The position numbers were made by a program, and so were the translations under genes. From contig NZ_JANAVO010000007.1 in the NCBI RefSeq assembly GCF_024213555.1, positions 124,001-188,000 on the forward strand: DNA of 64,000 bases. Direction: 5' to 3'. This DNA comes from Allokutzneria sp. A3M-2-11 16 (GTDB lineage Bacteria; Actinomycetota; Actinomycetes; Mycobacteriales; Pseudonocardiaceae). Below are positions 17,056 to 25,163 of this stretch, piece after piece. The stretch's first letter is position 1. Every line of letters begins with the position of its first letter. Below the pieces are notes generated by a model. It worked only from the letters and a program-made list of their open reading frames with translations. It had not been told where the DNA came from and did not search any database.

Positions 17056-18416
17056 TTGTGGAACTCCCCCGCGGGCAACGGGTGGACGCGGACCACTCCC
17101 GGGCGTTCGCCGCGGGTGAGCAGGGACCGCAGCTGCCGCCGGATGTCGGCCTCGCTCGGGCAGTTCCCGTCGTCGACGTAGACGTCCAGCTCCAGCCGCG
17201 CCGAGTCCGCATCGTCGTCGTCGAGGACCCTGGCCGCCGCGCGCACCACGTGCGGCAGGGACTCGGCGGCCCGGCGGACCGCCGCCATCGACACCTTCTC
17301 CCCCTGCACCACGGTGAAATCCGTTGAGCGGCCACGGATCACGAGGTAGCCGTCGGGGTCGACGAAGCCGATGTCGCCGGTGGCGACCAGGCCCGGCTCG
17401 ATGAGCTGGCCGCGCTTGGACGGGGCCGGTTCGCCGACCCGCTCGCGGTACACGGTGTCCGAGCGCACCAGCAGCTCGTTGTCGCGCACGGTGACCTCGA
17501 CACCGTCCAGCGGCAGCCCCACGGAGCCGTGCCGGTGCGGCGGTTCGAGGTGCGCGGCCAGGGTGGACACTCGCGGACCGGCCTCGGTGAGGCCGTAGGT
17601 CAGGTACACGCCGAGGTCCGGGTTGAGCTTGAGCAGCCGGGCGACGTGGTCGGCGTCCAGGGCCTGGCCGCCCACCGTCAGGGAACGCAGCGGGGACGGC
17701 AGCTCCTCACCGGCGGTGACCAGGGACTTCGCCAGGATCGGGGTCAGCGAGGAGACCGTCACCCGCCGGCTCCGCACGGTGGACAGGTAGTTGGCGGTGG
17801 AGAACGGCGGTCCCGCGAGGACCAGGCTGGAGCCCGCGACCAGGCTGCCGAGGACCTGGGCGACCAGGGCGAAGGAGTAGTAGGCGGGCAGGCTGACCAG
17901 CACGGTGTCCGAGGCGTTCTGGCCGATCGAGGCGATGTGGCGGCGGGCGTTGCGCAGCAGCGCGTCCATGCCGTGCAGGCAGCCGGTCGCCAGGCCCGAG
18001 GTGCCCGAGCTCATCAGGATCACGTTGCCGGGACCGTGTGCGGTGTGCGGGCCGGGGAAGATCGCGAGGTCCACGCCGCCGAGCCGCCGCACGTCGGCCT
18101 CGCCGTGGTCGCCGGGCCGGATCGCCGCCCGGACCAGCGCGAAGGCGCCCAGGTGCCGGGCGATCTCGCGGACCCGGGACCGCGGCGTGGACGGCGACAG
18201 CAGGACCGGGGTGTGCCCGGCGAGGTGGACCGCGAAGAACAGGCGCAGCAACCGGGTCCCGTTGGGCAGCGCGATCACCACGACCGAGCCCGGCCGGGCG
18301 GGCAGCGCCGCGAAGTGCGCCACCAGCTCAACGAGCGAGTCCTGACCGCCGTCCGGTCCGGGCTGTGCCTCCTCGACGCCGTCGAGGAACCCGGCGATCT
18401 GGTCGAGGTCGGTCAT
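17052..18416 (-). CDS. AMP-dependent acyl/aminoacyl ligase, atypical
   Basis: 454 residues from the ATG at 18416, whose ATGA overlaps the stop of the upstream gene. It is an ANL-superfamily ligase: a phosphate loop MSSGTSGLATGC (the usual PKG is changed), LPAYYSFALVAQV, the motif TYGLTEAGPR, TGDIGFVDPDGYLVIRGRSTDF and a C-terminal subdomain. The protein ends ...LPAGEFHK, so the catalytic Lys of motif A10 would be the last residue. It is short for the family (usually 500-550). It probably activates a carboxylate for one of the free carrier proteins. Substrate unknown. Confidence 0.85.
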   Translation of the reverse strand: MTDLDQIAGFLDGVEEAQPGPDGGQDSLVELVAHFAALPARPGSVVVIALPNGTRLLRLFFAVHLAGHTPVLLSPSTPRSRVREIARHLGAFALVRAAIRPGDHGEADVRRLGGVDLAIFPGPHTAHGPGNVILMSSGTSGLATGCLHGMDALLRNARRHIASIGQNASDTVLVSLPAYYSFALVAQVLGSLVAGSSLVLAGPPFSTANYLSTVRSRRVTVSSLTPILAKSLVTAGEELPSPLRSLTVGGQALDADHVARLLKLNPDLGVYLTYGLTEAGPRVSTLAAHLEPPHRHGSVGLPLDGVEVTVRDNELLVRSDTVYRERVGEPAPSKRGQLIEPGLVATGDIGFVDPDGYLVIRGRSTDFTVVQGEKVSMAAVRRAAESLPHVVRAAARVLDDDDADSARLELDVYVDDGNCPSEADIRRQLRSLLTRGERPGVVRVHPLPAGEFHK

Positions 18417-18919
18417 CGGTCGGTGCTCCTCGGCGTCGGTGTGGTCCTCCCGCGCACCACGCACTCCGCGCGGTGGCCGCCGTCCTCGGTCAGCTCGTGG
18501 GTGACGACGACGACCTGCTCGACGCACGGCCGCGCGCCGCTGAGCCAGTCGGCGAGCAACGCCTCGATCACCGTGCGGGCGCTCTCCTTCGGCATCGGCA
18601 GCACGGCGGTCGGCCCCTGGAAGCCGAAGACGGAGCAGATCAGGCCGACGGGAGAACCCGGTCCTGCCGCGGCGAAGCGCATCGGTGACACCCGGCCGTT
18701 GGCCGCGCTGTCGGCGATCTGGCGGAGGGTGTCCCGGGTGGCGAACTCGCTGACCGCGATCACGCCGACCCGCGACGGGCTGGTGGTCTCGCAGTCGGCG
18801 AGCGCGGTGTGCACCACGTCGGCGAGCAGCCAGGCGACGGGATCGGCGTACACACCGGGAATCCGGCGCGGCGCCGTGGTGGGGTCGTCGACCTCGGTGG
18901 TGGCCCTGGCCAGGATCAT
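18413..18919 (-). CDS. truncated beta-ketoacyl-synthase-like protein (N-terminal domain only)
   Basis: 168 residues, with ATGA overlaps at both ends. The sequence matches the small ketosynthase-N-like family found with aryl-polyene and chain-length-factor-like proteins: VGVIAVSEFATRDTLRQI, SPMRFAAAGPGSPVGLICSV and FGFQGPTAVLPMP. The position of the catalytic Cys is occupied by a non-Cys stretch, and the C-terminal half of a ketosynthase is absent. It follows a full FabF-like ketosynthase in the operon, so it may serve as a partner subunit, much like a chain-length factor. Confidence 0.72.
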   Translation of the reverse strand: MILARATTEVDDPTTAPRRIPGVYADPVAWLLADVVHTALADCETTSPSRVGVIAVSEFATRDTLRQIADSAANGRVSPMRFAAAGPGSPVGLICSVFGFQGPTAVLPMPKESARTVIEALLADWLSGARPCVEQVVVVTHELTEDGGHRAECVVRGRTTPTPRSTDR

Positions 18920-19989
18920 CGGGCACGCTCCAGGACCAGGCACGTGTTGAAACCGCCGAAGCCCAGCGTCACGCTGATCCCCACCGAACCGGCTACCGGG
19001 AGCACGTCCCCGTGCGGCAGGAGGGGTGGGGTTTGCTTGTGGTGCAAGGAAAGCATCAGGGCGATGGCCTCGATCGCTCCGGTGGCGCCGAGGGTGTGCC
19101 CGAAGGCGGGCTTGGTCGCCGACACCACGGTCCGGTCACCGAAAAGCTTGGTGTAGCAGGCGGTTTCGGTCTCATCGTTGGCCGAGGTCCCGGTGCCGTG
19201 CGCGTTGATCACCGCCACTTCGCCCGCGTCGATCCCGGCCTTGCTCAGCGCCCGCTCGACCGCGAGCACCGCCGCCCCGCCCGAGAGGTCCGGCGCGGTG
19301 GGGCCGGTCGCGTCGTTGGAGGAGCCCCAGCCGCGCAGCTCGCCCCAGATCCGCGCGCCCCTGGCCTCGGCCGCGTCCCGGGTCTCCAGCACCAGGAACC
19401 CTGCTCCCTCACCGAGCACCGTGCCGTCCCGGTCGTCGGCGAACGGCCGGATTCCCGTCGCGGACGCCGTTCCGAGCGCCGCATGACCCAGGTGCTTGGC
19501 CTCGCTCAGCAGGTCGATACCACCGGCGAGACAGCGCCGCGCGGCACCCGAGCTGATCATCGCGGCGGCGACCAGCAGCGCGTCCGAGCCCGACGAGCAC
19601 GCCGTGCTCACCGTGACCGGGCTCTCGCGCACACCGAGCCGGTCGCCGACCGCGCGGGACCAGGCGTGCGGTGACTCGTCGCAACCGTCGTCCAGGTGCG
19701 GGCCGAGACTGCTGCCGAGCACCAGCAGGTCCACGCTCTCCGCGCCACATCCCGCGTCCGCCAAGGCGAGCGAGGCCGTCGACGCGGCCAGTGAGACCTG
19801 CCGTTCGGTCGCGGGGCCACCCGTGCCGGGCAGGGTGGCCGCCCAGCGCGCGCGACCCCTGGTATCCGGGGCCAGCGCGCGGATTCCGCTGTCCCCGTTC
19901 ACCAGGCGCCGCCACACCCCGTCGATGTCATCGCCGAGCGCGGTGGTCCACCCCATGCCCGTCACGCAGGCGGCCCGGTCGGTGTCCAT
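18916..19989 (-). CDS. FabF-like beta-ketoacyl synthase (stand-alone)
   Basis: 357 residues from the ATG at 19989, which overlaps the upstream stop as TGATG; an in-frame ATG at 20007 is an alternative. The thiolase-fold condensing enzyme has catalytic Cys131 in VSTACSSGSDALL, the first His in NAHGTGTSANDE and the Lys/His pair in KPAFGHTLGATGA. All catalytic residues are present, so it should condense carrier-bound acyl units. It is somewhat short for the family (about 410). It probably works with the truncated ketosynthase-like protein just downstream and with a free carrier protein. Confidence 0.92.
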   Translation of the reverse strand: MDTDRAACVTGMGWTTALGDDIDGVWRRLVNGDSGIRALAPDTRGRARWAATLPGTGGPATERQVSLAASTASLALADAGCGAESVDLLVLGSSLGPHLDDGCDESPHAWSRAVGDRLGVRESPVTVSTACSSGSDALLVAAAMISSGAARRCLAGGIDLLSEAKHLGHAALGTASATGIRPFADDRDGTVLGEGAGFLVLETRDAAEARGARIWGELRGWGSSNDATGPTAPDLSGGAAVLAVERALSKAGIDAGEVAVINAHGTGTSANDETETACYTKLFGDRTVVSATKPAFGHTLGATGAIEAIALMLSLHHKQTPPLLPHGDVLPVAGSVGISVTLGFGGFNTCLVLERAR

Positions 19990-20843
19990 CAGTGCCGCAC
20001 CGGACATCGCGGCTCGCCAGTACCGCCGGTGCCGTCTGAGCCGTCCGCGCCCTCGTGGCGGGTGCCCAGCGTCCAGTAGGTCTCCTCGGCCGCCCGCCAC
20101 AGCTCGGGGAACAGCGTGAAGTTGGCCCGCGCCTCCATTGTGGACAGTGAACGGCCGCCGAGGCTCTGCGGCAGCTCGCCCCGGCCCTCCTCGTGGCGCA
20201 GCCCCGGTTGGCCGCCGAGCTGCGACCACACCATGATCAGGTGGCTCTGCTTCCACTCCAGCACGTTGCTGTCGAAGCGCAGCAACGACTCCCGCAGCAG
20301 CGCCAGCGCCTGGATGCCGCCCTTGTCGTCCACGCCGGTCTCGTCGTTCTGCGCCGCGATCAGCTCGGGCAGGGTGAGCCCCGCCCTGGTGACCGCGTCC
20401 TCGAAGCTCTTCCACACCGGCCGGGCGACGCGGCGCAGGTTGCGGTAGCCCGGCGAGTCCAGGCCGGTGGCGTTCTCCGGCAGGGCGTTGCGCATCATCA
20501 GCAGGCTGTGCTGCGGCAGGTTGGCGCCCAGCAGCCGCACCGACTGGACGGTGATCTCGCTGAGCCCGATCACCCGGCCCAGCAGCCGTTGCGCCTGCTG
20601 CAGGCGGTCGGCGTCCATGTGCTCGACCACCCGGCGCAGCTCGAAGTGCACCTGCGCCCACGCGTACTCGCTGATCAGGTGGGTGACCTGGAAGAAGTGC
20701 AGGTCGGGGTGGCCGGTCTCGGACTCCGGCAGCAGCGCGCCGAGCGCGTCGGTGAGGCGCAGGACGGACTCGTAGTTGCTGCCCCGGTCGTACTCGTAGG
20801 CCAGCGAGGAGTTGGTCTCCCGCGGGTTCAGGGTTCGCTTCAC
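19989..20843 (-). CDS. tryptophan 2,3-dioxygenase-superfamily heme enzyme (MarE-like)
   Basis: 284 residues, GTG start directly abutting the methyltransferase stop. It shows the TDO plan: HPDLHFFQVTHLISEYAW matches the family's first helix with the active-site His (His55 here); QSVRLLGANLP and LDSPGYRNLRR follow; LEWKQSHLIMVWSQLGGQPG carries the likely heme-ligand His201. The usual TDO C-terminal GTGGSSG loop is changed (QPGLRHEEGRG). In this superfamily MarE makes 3-substituted 2-oxindoles from beta-methyltryptophan, while others hydroxylate tyrosine. Next to a beta-methyl-amino-acid cassette, an oxindole-forming role is the best guess. Confidence 0.82.
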   Translation of the reverse strand: MKRTLNPRETNSSLAYEYDRGSNYESVLRLTDALGALLPESETGHPDLHFFQVTHLISEYAWAQVHFELRRVVEHMDADRLQQAQRLLGRVIGLSEITVQSVRLLGANLPQHSLLMMRNALPENATGLDSPGYRNLRRVARPVWKSFEDAVTRAGLTLPELIAAQNDETGVDDKGGIQALALLRESLLRFDSNVLEWKQSHLIMVWSQLGGQPGLRHEEGRGELPQSLGGRSLSTMEARANFTLFPELWRAAEETYWTLGTRHEGADGSDGTGGTGEPRCPVRH

Positions 20844-21869
20844 CTAGTCCCCCTGGACCACGTACTCGACCACCCAGTGCCCGGGCAGCTCGAAACCGAT
20901 GGTGCCGGTCAGCTTCAGCCCCACCTCGGCACCGAGCTCGCGCAGGTCCTCGACGCTGCGTTCCCGGGCGCCCAGCAGCACCAGCATCAGCAGGTCGGCG
21001 TAGCTGGCCATCACCGGGTCCTTGCCGCTGTCGAGCAGCCGCTCCACCACGACCACCTTGCCGCCGGGACCGGCCGCCTCCACGCAGCGCCGCAGGATCT
21101 TCAGCGCGTCCTTGTCGCCCCAGTTGTGCAGCGTGTTCGCGATCAGGTAGACGTCGGCGCCCGCGGGCATCGGGTCGAAGAAGCTGCCCGCGACCAGCTC
21201 GCACCGGTCGATCACCGGGGCCAGCGTGTCCTTGGCCTGCTCGACCGCGCTTTCCAGCTCCAGCAACGTCCCCTTCAGGTGGGGGTGGGTCGACAACAGC
21301 GTCGCCAGCAGCGCCCCGGTGCCGCCGCCCACGTCCACGACGTGCTTGACCGAGCCCCAGTCGTAGATCCGCGCCAGCTCGGGCACCAGCCGCGCGGCGA
21401 TCCTGGCGATACCGGAGTTGAAGGAACGGTCCAGGTCGGGGTGGGCGGCGAGGTCGTCCCAGAACGGGCGGCCCCACGCCTTCTCGTAGACCGGCTCACC
21501 GGTGCGCACGGCGTCCCGCAGCAGCGCGATCGCGGGCTCGAAGCGCGCCTCCATCGGCCTGCTCGGCTCGTCGAGGTTCAGCCACCGCCGCAGTCCCGAG
21601 GGGTGCTCGCTGTGCAGCACGCGGCCGACCTCGGTCACCTCGTAGGTCTTGTCCGGGGTCTCGGTGAACAACCCGAGCAGGCTCATGTAGTGCAGCACGC
21701 GACCGAGGGACTGGCGGTCGTTGCCGGTCTGCTCCGCCAACGCGTCCACGGTGGTGTGCCCGGCGTCGATCAGGTCGGGCAGCTTCAGGGTCGCGGCCAG
21801 TCGCAGCGCGGTCGGGGTGAACCCCGACGCCAGCGCCATGATGGTGTTCAACGGGTCCTGACGGAACAC
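20844..21869 (-). CDS. SAM-dependent methyltransferase (O/N-methyltransferase, plant-OMT-like fold)
   Basis: 341 residues from a GTG start with AGGAG 8 nt upstream. The N-terminal dimerisation winged helix is seen (LRLAATLKLPDLI, VDALAEQTGNDRQSLGRVLH). The Rossmann SAM site is VVDVGGGTGALLATLL, with later motifs IANTLHNWGDKDALKILR and GGKVVVVERLL. This fold covers DnrK-type O-methyltransferases and enzymes that methylate N or C of aromatic compounds. In the operon it sits between the aminotransferase and the heme enzyme. N-methylation of the indole/oxindole, as known in maremycins, would fit, but the fold alone does not prove it. Confidence 0.88.
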   Translation of the reverse strand: MFRQDPLNTIMALASGFTPTALRLAATLKLPDLIDAGHTTVDALAEQTGNDRQSLGRVLHYMSLLGLFTETPDKTYEVTEVGRVLHSEHPSGLRRWLNLDEPSRPMEARFEPAIALLRDAVRTGEPVYEKAWGRPFWDDLAAHPDLDRSFNSGIARIAARLVPELARIYDWGSVKHVVDVGGGTGALLATLLSTHPHLKGTLLELESAVEQAKDTLAPVIDRCELVAGSFFDPMPAGADVYLIANTLHNWGDKDALKILRRCVEAAGPGGKVVVVERLLDSGKDPVMASYADLLMLVLLGARERSVEDLRELGAEVGLKLTGTIGFELPGHWVVEYVVQGD

Positions 21870-21898
21870 GTGTTGCTCCTTGGATGAGTGCAGGAGGT

Positions 21899-22915
21899 CT
21901 AGAGGGCTAGCTCGTCCAGCGCCTTCAGCAGGTGCAGCAGGTCGTCCTGGCTGCCGAGGGAAACCCTGATGTAGCCGGGAAAACCGAACAGCCCGGCGTC
22001 GCGCACGAGGATGCCGTGCTCGGCGGCGAGCCGGTTCTGCGCTGCCGAGGTGTCGACGACCGCGACCGCCATGAAGTTGGTGGTGGAGGGGAGGAAACCG
22101 CGTCCCCGCTGCGTCAGCTCGTCGCCGAACCAGGCCCGCTGTGCGGCGTTGGCCTCGCGCACCCCGCGCACGAACTCCTGGTCGGCGAGTGCGGCGAGCG
22201 CGGCTGCCTGTGCGAGCCGGTTCGCGCTGAAAGGCAAGGTGCGCAAGGTTTCCGTGAGTTCCGCGATGAGTTCCCGCGCGCCGACCGCGTAGCCGACGCG
22301 CAGTGCGGCCAGCCCGTACGCCTTGGAGAAGGTGCGCAGCGCGATGATCGGCGCGCCGGATGACAGGTAGTCCCGCACCTGTGGGGTGTCCGGGTCGGCG
22401 AAGTCCATGTACGCCTCGTCGAACACCAGGGGCACCCCGGTGCGGTCCGCCTGGGCCACCAGGAGGTCCATGTCCTTTTTGGACAGTGCGGAACCGCTGG
22501 GGTTGTGCGGGTTGCAGACGTAGCCGATCCCGTGCTCCGGTAGCTGCTCGGCGAACTCGGCCACGTCCAGCGCCACGGCGGTGCAGCCCCGGCCGATGCG
22601 GTCGAGGCAGGACCGGTACCCGGGGAACGTGCCCGTGGTGACCAGTCCGGGCCGGGACCTCTCGCCCAGGGTGAGCGCGGCGGCCAGCACGAGCTCGTCG
22701 CTGCCGTTGGCGACGGCGACGCGGTCCCGCTGCACACCCCAGTGTTCGGCGAGCGCGCCGACGAGCGCCCCCCGCTCCGGGTCGGGGTAGATGTTGACCC
22801 TGCGGAGTTCGCGTTCGGCGGCTCTCACCGCAGATGTGCTTGCCCCGTAAGGGCTTTCGCTCAGGTGCAGCCGGACGAGGTCGTCCGCGTCCGGCACGCT
22901 GGTGTTGTACGTCAC
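21899..22915 (-). CDS. HisC-like PLP aminotransferase (MarG-like)
   Basis: 338 residues from GTG 22915, overlapping the cupin stop by 4 nt. It is a fold-type I aminotransferase of the histidinol-phosphate group: NPHNPSGSALS, VFDEAYMDF, the PLP Lys in RTFSKAYGLAALRVGY, and a C-terminal Arg in GYIRVSLG that should bind the carboxylate. In the maremycin and streptonigrin pathways a similar enzyme deaminates Trp to indolepyruvate and re-aminates the methylated keto acid. Together with the methyltransferase and cupin upstream it reproduces that three-gene set. Confidence 0.9.
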   Translation of the reverse strand: MTYNTSVPDADDLVRLHLSESPYGASTSAVRAAERELRRVNIYPDPERGALVGALAEHWGVQRDRVAVANGSDELVLAAALTLGERSRPGLVTTGTFPGYRSCLDRIGRGCTAVALDVAEFAEQLPEHGIGYVCNPHNPSGSALSKKDMDLLVAQADRTGVPLVFDEAYMDFADPDTPQVRDYLSSGAPIIALRTFSKAYGLAALRVGYAVGARELIAELTETLRTLPFSANRLAQAAALAALADQEFVRGVREANAAQRAWFGDELTQRGRGFLPSTTNFMAVAVVDTSAAQNRLAAEHGILVRDAGLFGFPGYIRVSLGSQDDLLHLLKALDELAL

Positions 22916-23295
22916 AGCTTGTCCCCGATGAGCACGCCGAAGCAGTAGCTGCCGCGTTCGGCCTCCAGCGTCAGGAAGCAGTGCTCGCTGCCCGCGGGAA
23001 TCCGCATCACCGCGGGCGAGACCAGCTCGTGCCGCCGCCCGTCCAGCATCACCTCGATGCGCGCCGCCCCCGGCGTCGGCGAGACCAGGAAGTAGATCTC
23101 GTCGACCTCGTGGGTGTGCGGCGCGGCGACCGGCTTGCCGACCAGCTCGCTGAGTTCGCCCCCGGCGAGCTGGACGGGGAGACCGCCGAACATCTCCGAC
23201 GTCAGGTAGAACGGCGCGGGCTGGTGGTGCCCGGCGACCGCGAGCGGGATCGGCAGGTCCGTGTGGATCTCCGGGTGGATCTCCGGCGCGCTCAT
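22912..23295 (-). CDS. cupin protein of the beta-methyl amino acid cassette (MarH-like)
   Basis: 127 residues. The start is ATG 23295 or GTG 23298; either overlaps the methyltransferase stop. Single-domain cupin with metal motif 1 PHTHEVDEIYFLV (His-x-His and Glu) and motif 2 MRIPAGSEHCFLTL. In maremycin biosynthesis the cupin MarH changes the configuration at the methylated carbon of the keto acid, and StnR plays the matching part in streptonigrin. The gene order methyltransferase-cupin-aminotransferase supports that role here. Confidence 0.85.
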   Translation of the reverse strand: MSAPEIHPEIHTDLPIPLAVAGHHQPAPFYLTSEMFGGLPVQLAGGELSELVGKPVAAPHTHEVDEIYFLVSPTPGAARIEVMLDGRRHELVSPAVMRIPAGSEHCFLTLEAERGSYCFGVLIGDKL

Positions 23296-24368
23296 CACGC
23301 CTCCAGCACGAAGAGGTAGGTGTGCGGTGCACCAAAGGGCACTGTGCGCCGGATCGTCAGCCCGGCGTCGAGGAACAGCTGCTCGTAACCCTGCCGGGTG
23401 TGCAGCGGGACACCCATGAGCGCGTGCGCCAGCTCGAAGCCGCTGGAGAACATCGGCAGCGTGCGTTCACCCGCCTCCCTCGGCCGGATGGTGGTGTCGG
23501 CCAACAGGAAGGTCCGCGCGTTCGGGAACGCCTCGCGCAGGTCCGGGATGACCCTGGAGCGCGTGGCCGGGTCGGCGAGCAGGTCGTGCAGGAACATGAA
23601 GCTCATCACGGCGTCGACCTCGGCCGCGCCCTCTGGCTTCAGCTCGCCCGCGATGACCTGGCGGACGTCGGCGCACACCGGCTCGACCCGGTCCCGCAGG
23701 CCGTAGCCCGCGACCGTGCGCTCGGCCAGCTCGGTGGCCGAGGAGCTGATGTCCAGACCGATCCCGCGTGCCCCTGGCCGGTCCTTGACCAGGCGGGACA
23801 GCCGCTCGCAGGTGCCGCTGCCGAGGTCGGCGAGCACCGTGAAGTCGACCTGCGCGATCTCGGCGTCCAGGATGTGCCGCATCAGCGCGGTGTCGGCCTG
23901 CGCGGAGCCCAGCGCCACCATCGCCTCATCGCGCAGCACGTCCGTGCCGAAAGCGCGCTTGCCGGTGGCGATCGGCGCGGCGGCCGCGAAGACGTCGTGG
24001 TACCCACCGACGGCCCAGGTGAAGAAGCCGAGCTGGCGGCGCACCTCGTCGCCGTGCTCGGTCGGCAGCACCCGGTCGGCGGCCACGGTGACGTGCCCGA
24101 AGGACTCCGCCGCGGCGACCAGCGCCCGGAACACCGGCTCGTCGATCCCGTCCTGGGCGCAGAACTCCTGCACGTCGAGGCTCCCGGCCTCCGCGAAGCG
24201 GGCGAAGACGCCCAGCCGCTCGAAGGCGAAGACGACGTTCGTGCAGACGAACCCGTTGAACGCGGTGTCCGCGGTGACCGGTGTCACCGCCGTTCCCGAC
24301 CATTCCGGCATAACCTCGATACCGGCGTCGTCGGGGTTCACTCCATAATAAGCGCTCACCGAAGTCAC
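23295..24368 (-). CDS. SAM-dependent alpha-keto-acid C-methyltransferase (MarI/MppJ-like)
   Basis: 357 residues from GTG 24368, chosen because AGGAGG lies 9 nt upstream; the ATG at 24377 directly abuts that site. The N-terminal part is helical. The SAM site is VLADLGSGTCERLSRLV followed by GIGLDISSSATELAE, with a later VMSFMFLHDLLADPATR. Layout and length match methyltransferases that act on the activated carbon of aryl-pyruvates. With the cupin and aminotransferase it should give a beta-methyl aromatic amino acid. Tryptophan is favoured because a TDO-like enzyme is in the same operon; phenylpyruvate is an alternative. Confidence 0.85.
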   Translation of the reverse strand: MTSVSAYYGVNPDDAGIEVMPEWSGTAVTPVTADTAFNGFVCTNVVFAFERLGVFARFAEAGSLDVQEFCAQDGIDEPVFRALVAAAESFGHVTVAADRVLPTEHGDEVRRQLGFFTWAVGGYHDVFAAAAPIATGKRAFGTDVLRDEAMVALGSAQADTALMRHILDAEIAQVDFTVLADLGSGTCERLSRLVKDRPGARGIGLDISSSATELAERTVAGYGLRDRVEPVCADVRQVIAGELKPEGAAEVDAVMSFMFLHDLLADPATRSRVIPDLREAFPNARTFLLADTTIRPREAGERTLPMFSSGFELAHALMGVPLHTRQGYEQLFLDAGLTIRRTVPFGAPHTYLFVLEA

Positions 24369-24386
24369 AGCGCACATCCTCCTAGT

Positions 24387-24725
24387 TCAACTGCGCCCGG
24401 GGCGCGGGCCGGACACCGAACCCGATGCCGCGATCCTGTTTTGCACCAAAACGGCCAGCCCCTGAATGGTCGGGTGGTCGAATACCTCCCGAACGGGCAG
24501 CAGTGCGCCGACTCGGCGACGGAGCTTGATGAGCATCGATGTAGCTTTCACGGAATGTCCACCAACTTCGAAAAAGTTGGTCCCGTTATCGAAGTCGGCA
24601 TGCCCGAGAACCTCGGACCAGACCTCGCGCAAGTGCCCCATCACTTCTTCTAAGTCGAACTCCTGCGAATTCCCGCCTGCCTCGGCGGGCACGACGTGCG
24701 CGTCGACCTCCGCGCCCCAGCTCAC
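24387..24725 (-). CDS. stand-alone peptidyl carrier protein
   Basis: 112 residues from GTG 24725 with GGGGGAGG just upstream. An acidic spacer of about 25 residues is followed by a carrier domain with the phosphopantetheine Ser in FFEVGGHSVKATSML. It is the first gene of the minus-strand operon, 18 nt before the methyltransferase. It is NRPS-like (GGHS), unlike the ACP at 26039. It is a candidate partner for the interrupted A domain at 33015, which lacks its own carrier, or for the ligase at 17052. Confidence 0.92.
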   Translation of the reverse strand: MSWGAEVDAHVVPAEAGGNSQEFDLEEVMGHLREVWSEVLGHADFDNGTNFFEVGGHSVKATSMLIKLRRRVGALLPVREVFDHPTIQGLAVLVQNRIAASGSVSGPRPGRS

Positions 24726-25163
24726 AGCGCCTCCCCCAGAATAACGTCCTGACCAGCAAAAACAGGAAGAAGGCCGCTCCTGGAGGAGCGTAGCGCCATC
24801 CAGGGCGGGCGACCGGTCTTTCCCGTGAAAACTCGGCCATACGGACCAGTCACCCGGCCCCCATGGGTAAACCAAGAGTAAAAAATCCAGTCACTTCGGC
24901 ACGCACGGCCACGAGGTCCAGTCCAGGACAGCCGGAAGCGTTCAGGCGCCGGTGACAACGACTCCACTCAAGTTACAAGGACTTTCTTGCGACAGCCCCC
25001 CGTATCGAAAGTCCTGTTGCGGGTTGACGCCGCCGACGACGTTTGCGTAGCTTCCGAAGCAGGCGACAATGCGCTTGGAGAAGCCGCTGCTCGCATCACG
25101 ACTGGGGAGTGCTCCGCCCATCACGAGGACCGTGGCGGCGGGGAATCATGCGAGGAAAACGCC
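24726..25163. promoter_or_regulatory. divergent promoter region of the two biosynthetic operons
   Basis: 438 nt separate the free carrier gene (minus) from the reductase-like gene (plus), so both operon promoters must lie here. It contains a 9-bp inverted repeat, AGGACTTTC (24978-24986) and GAAAGTCCT (25007-25015), with a 20-nt loop. This could be an operator or a leader hairpin. No clear -10/-35 pair can be assigned by eye. Short open frames here have no ribosome-binding site or domain. Confidence 0.5.
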
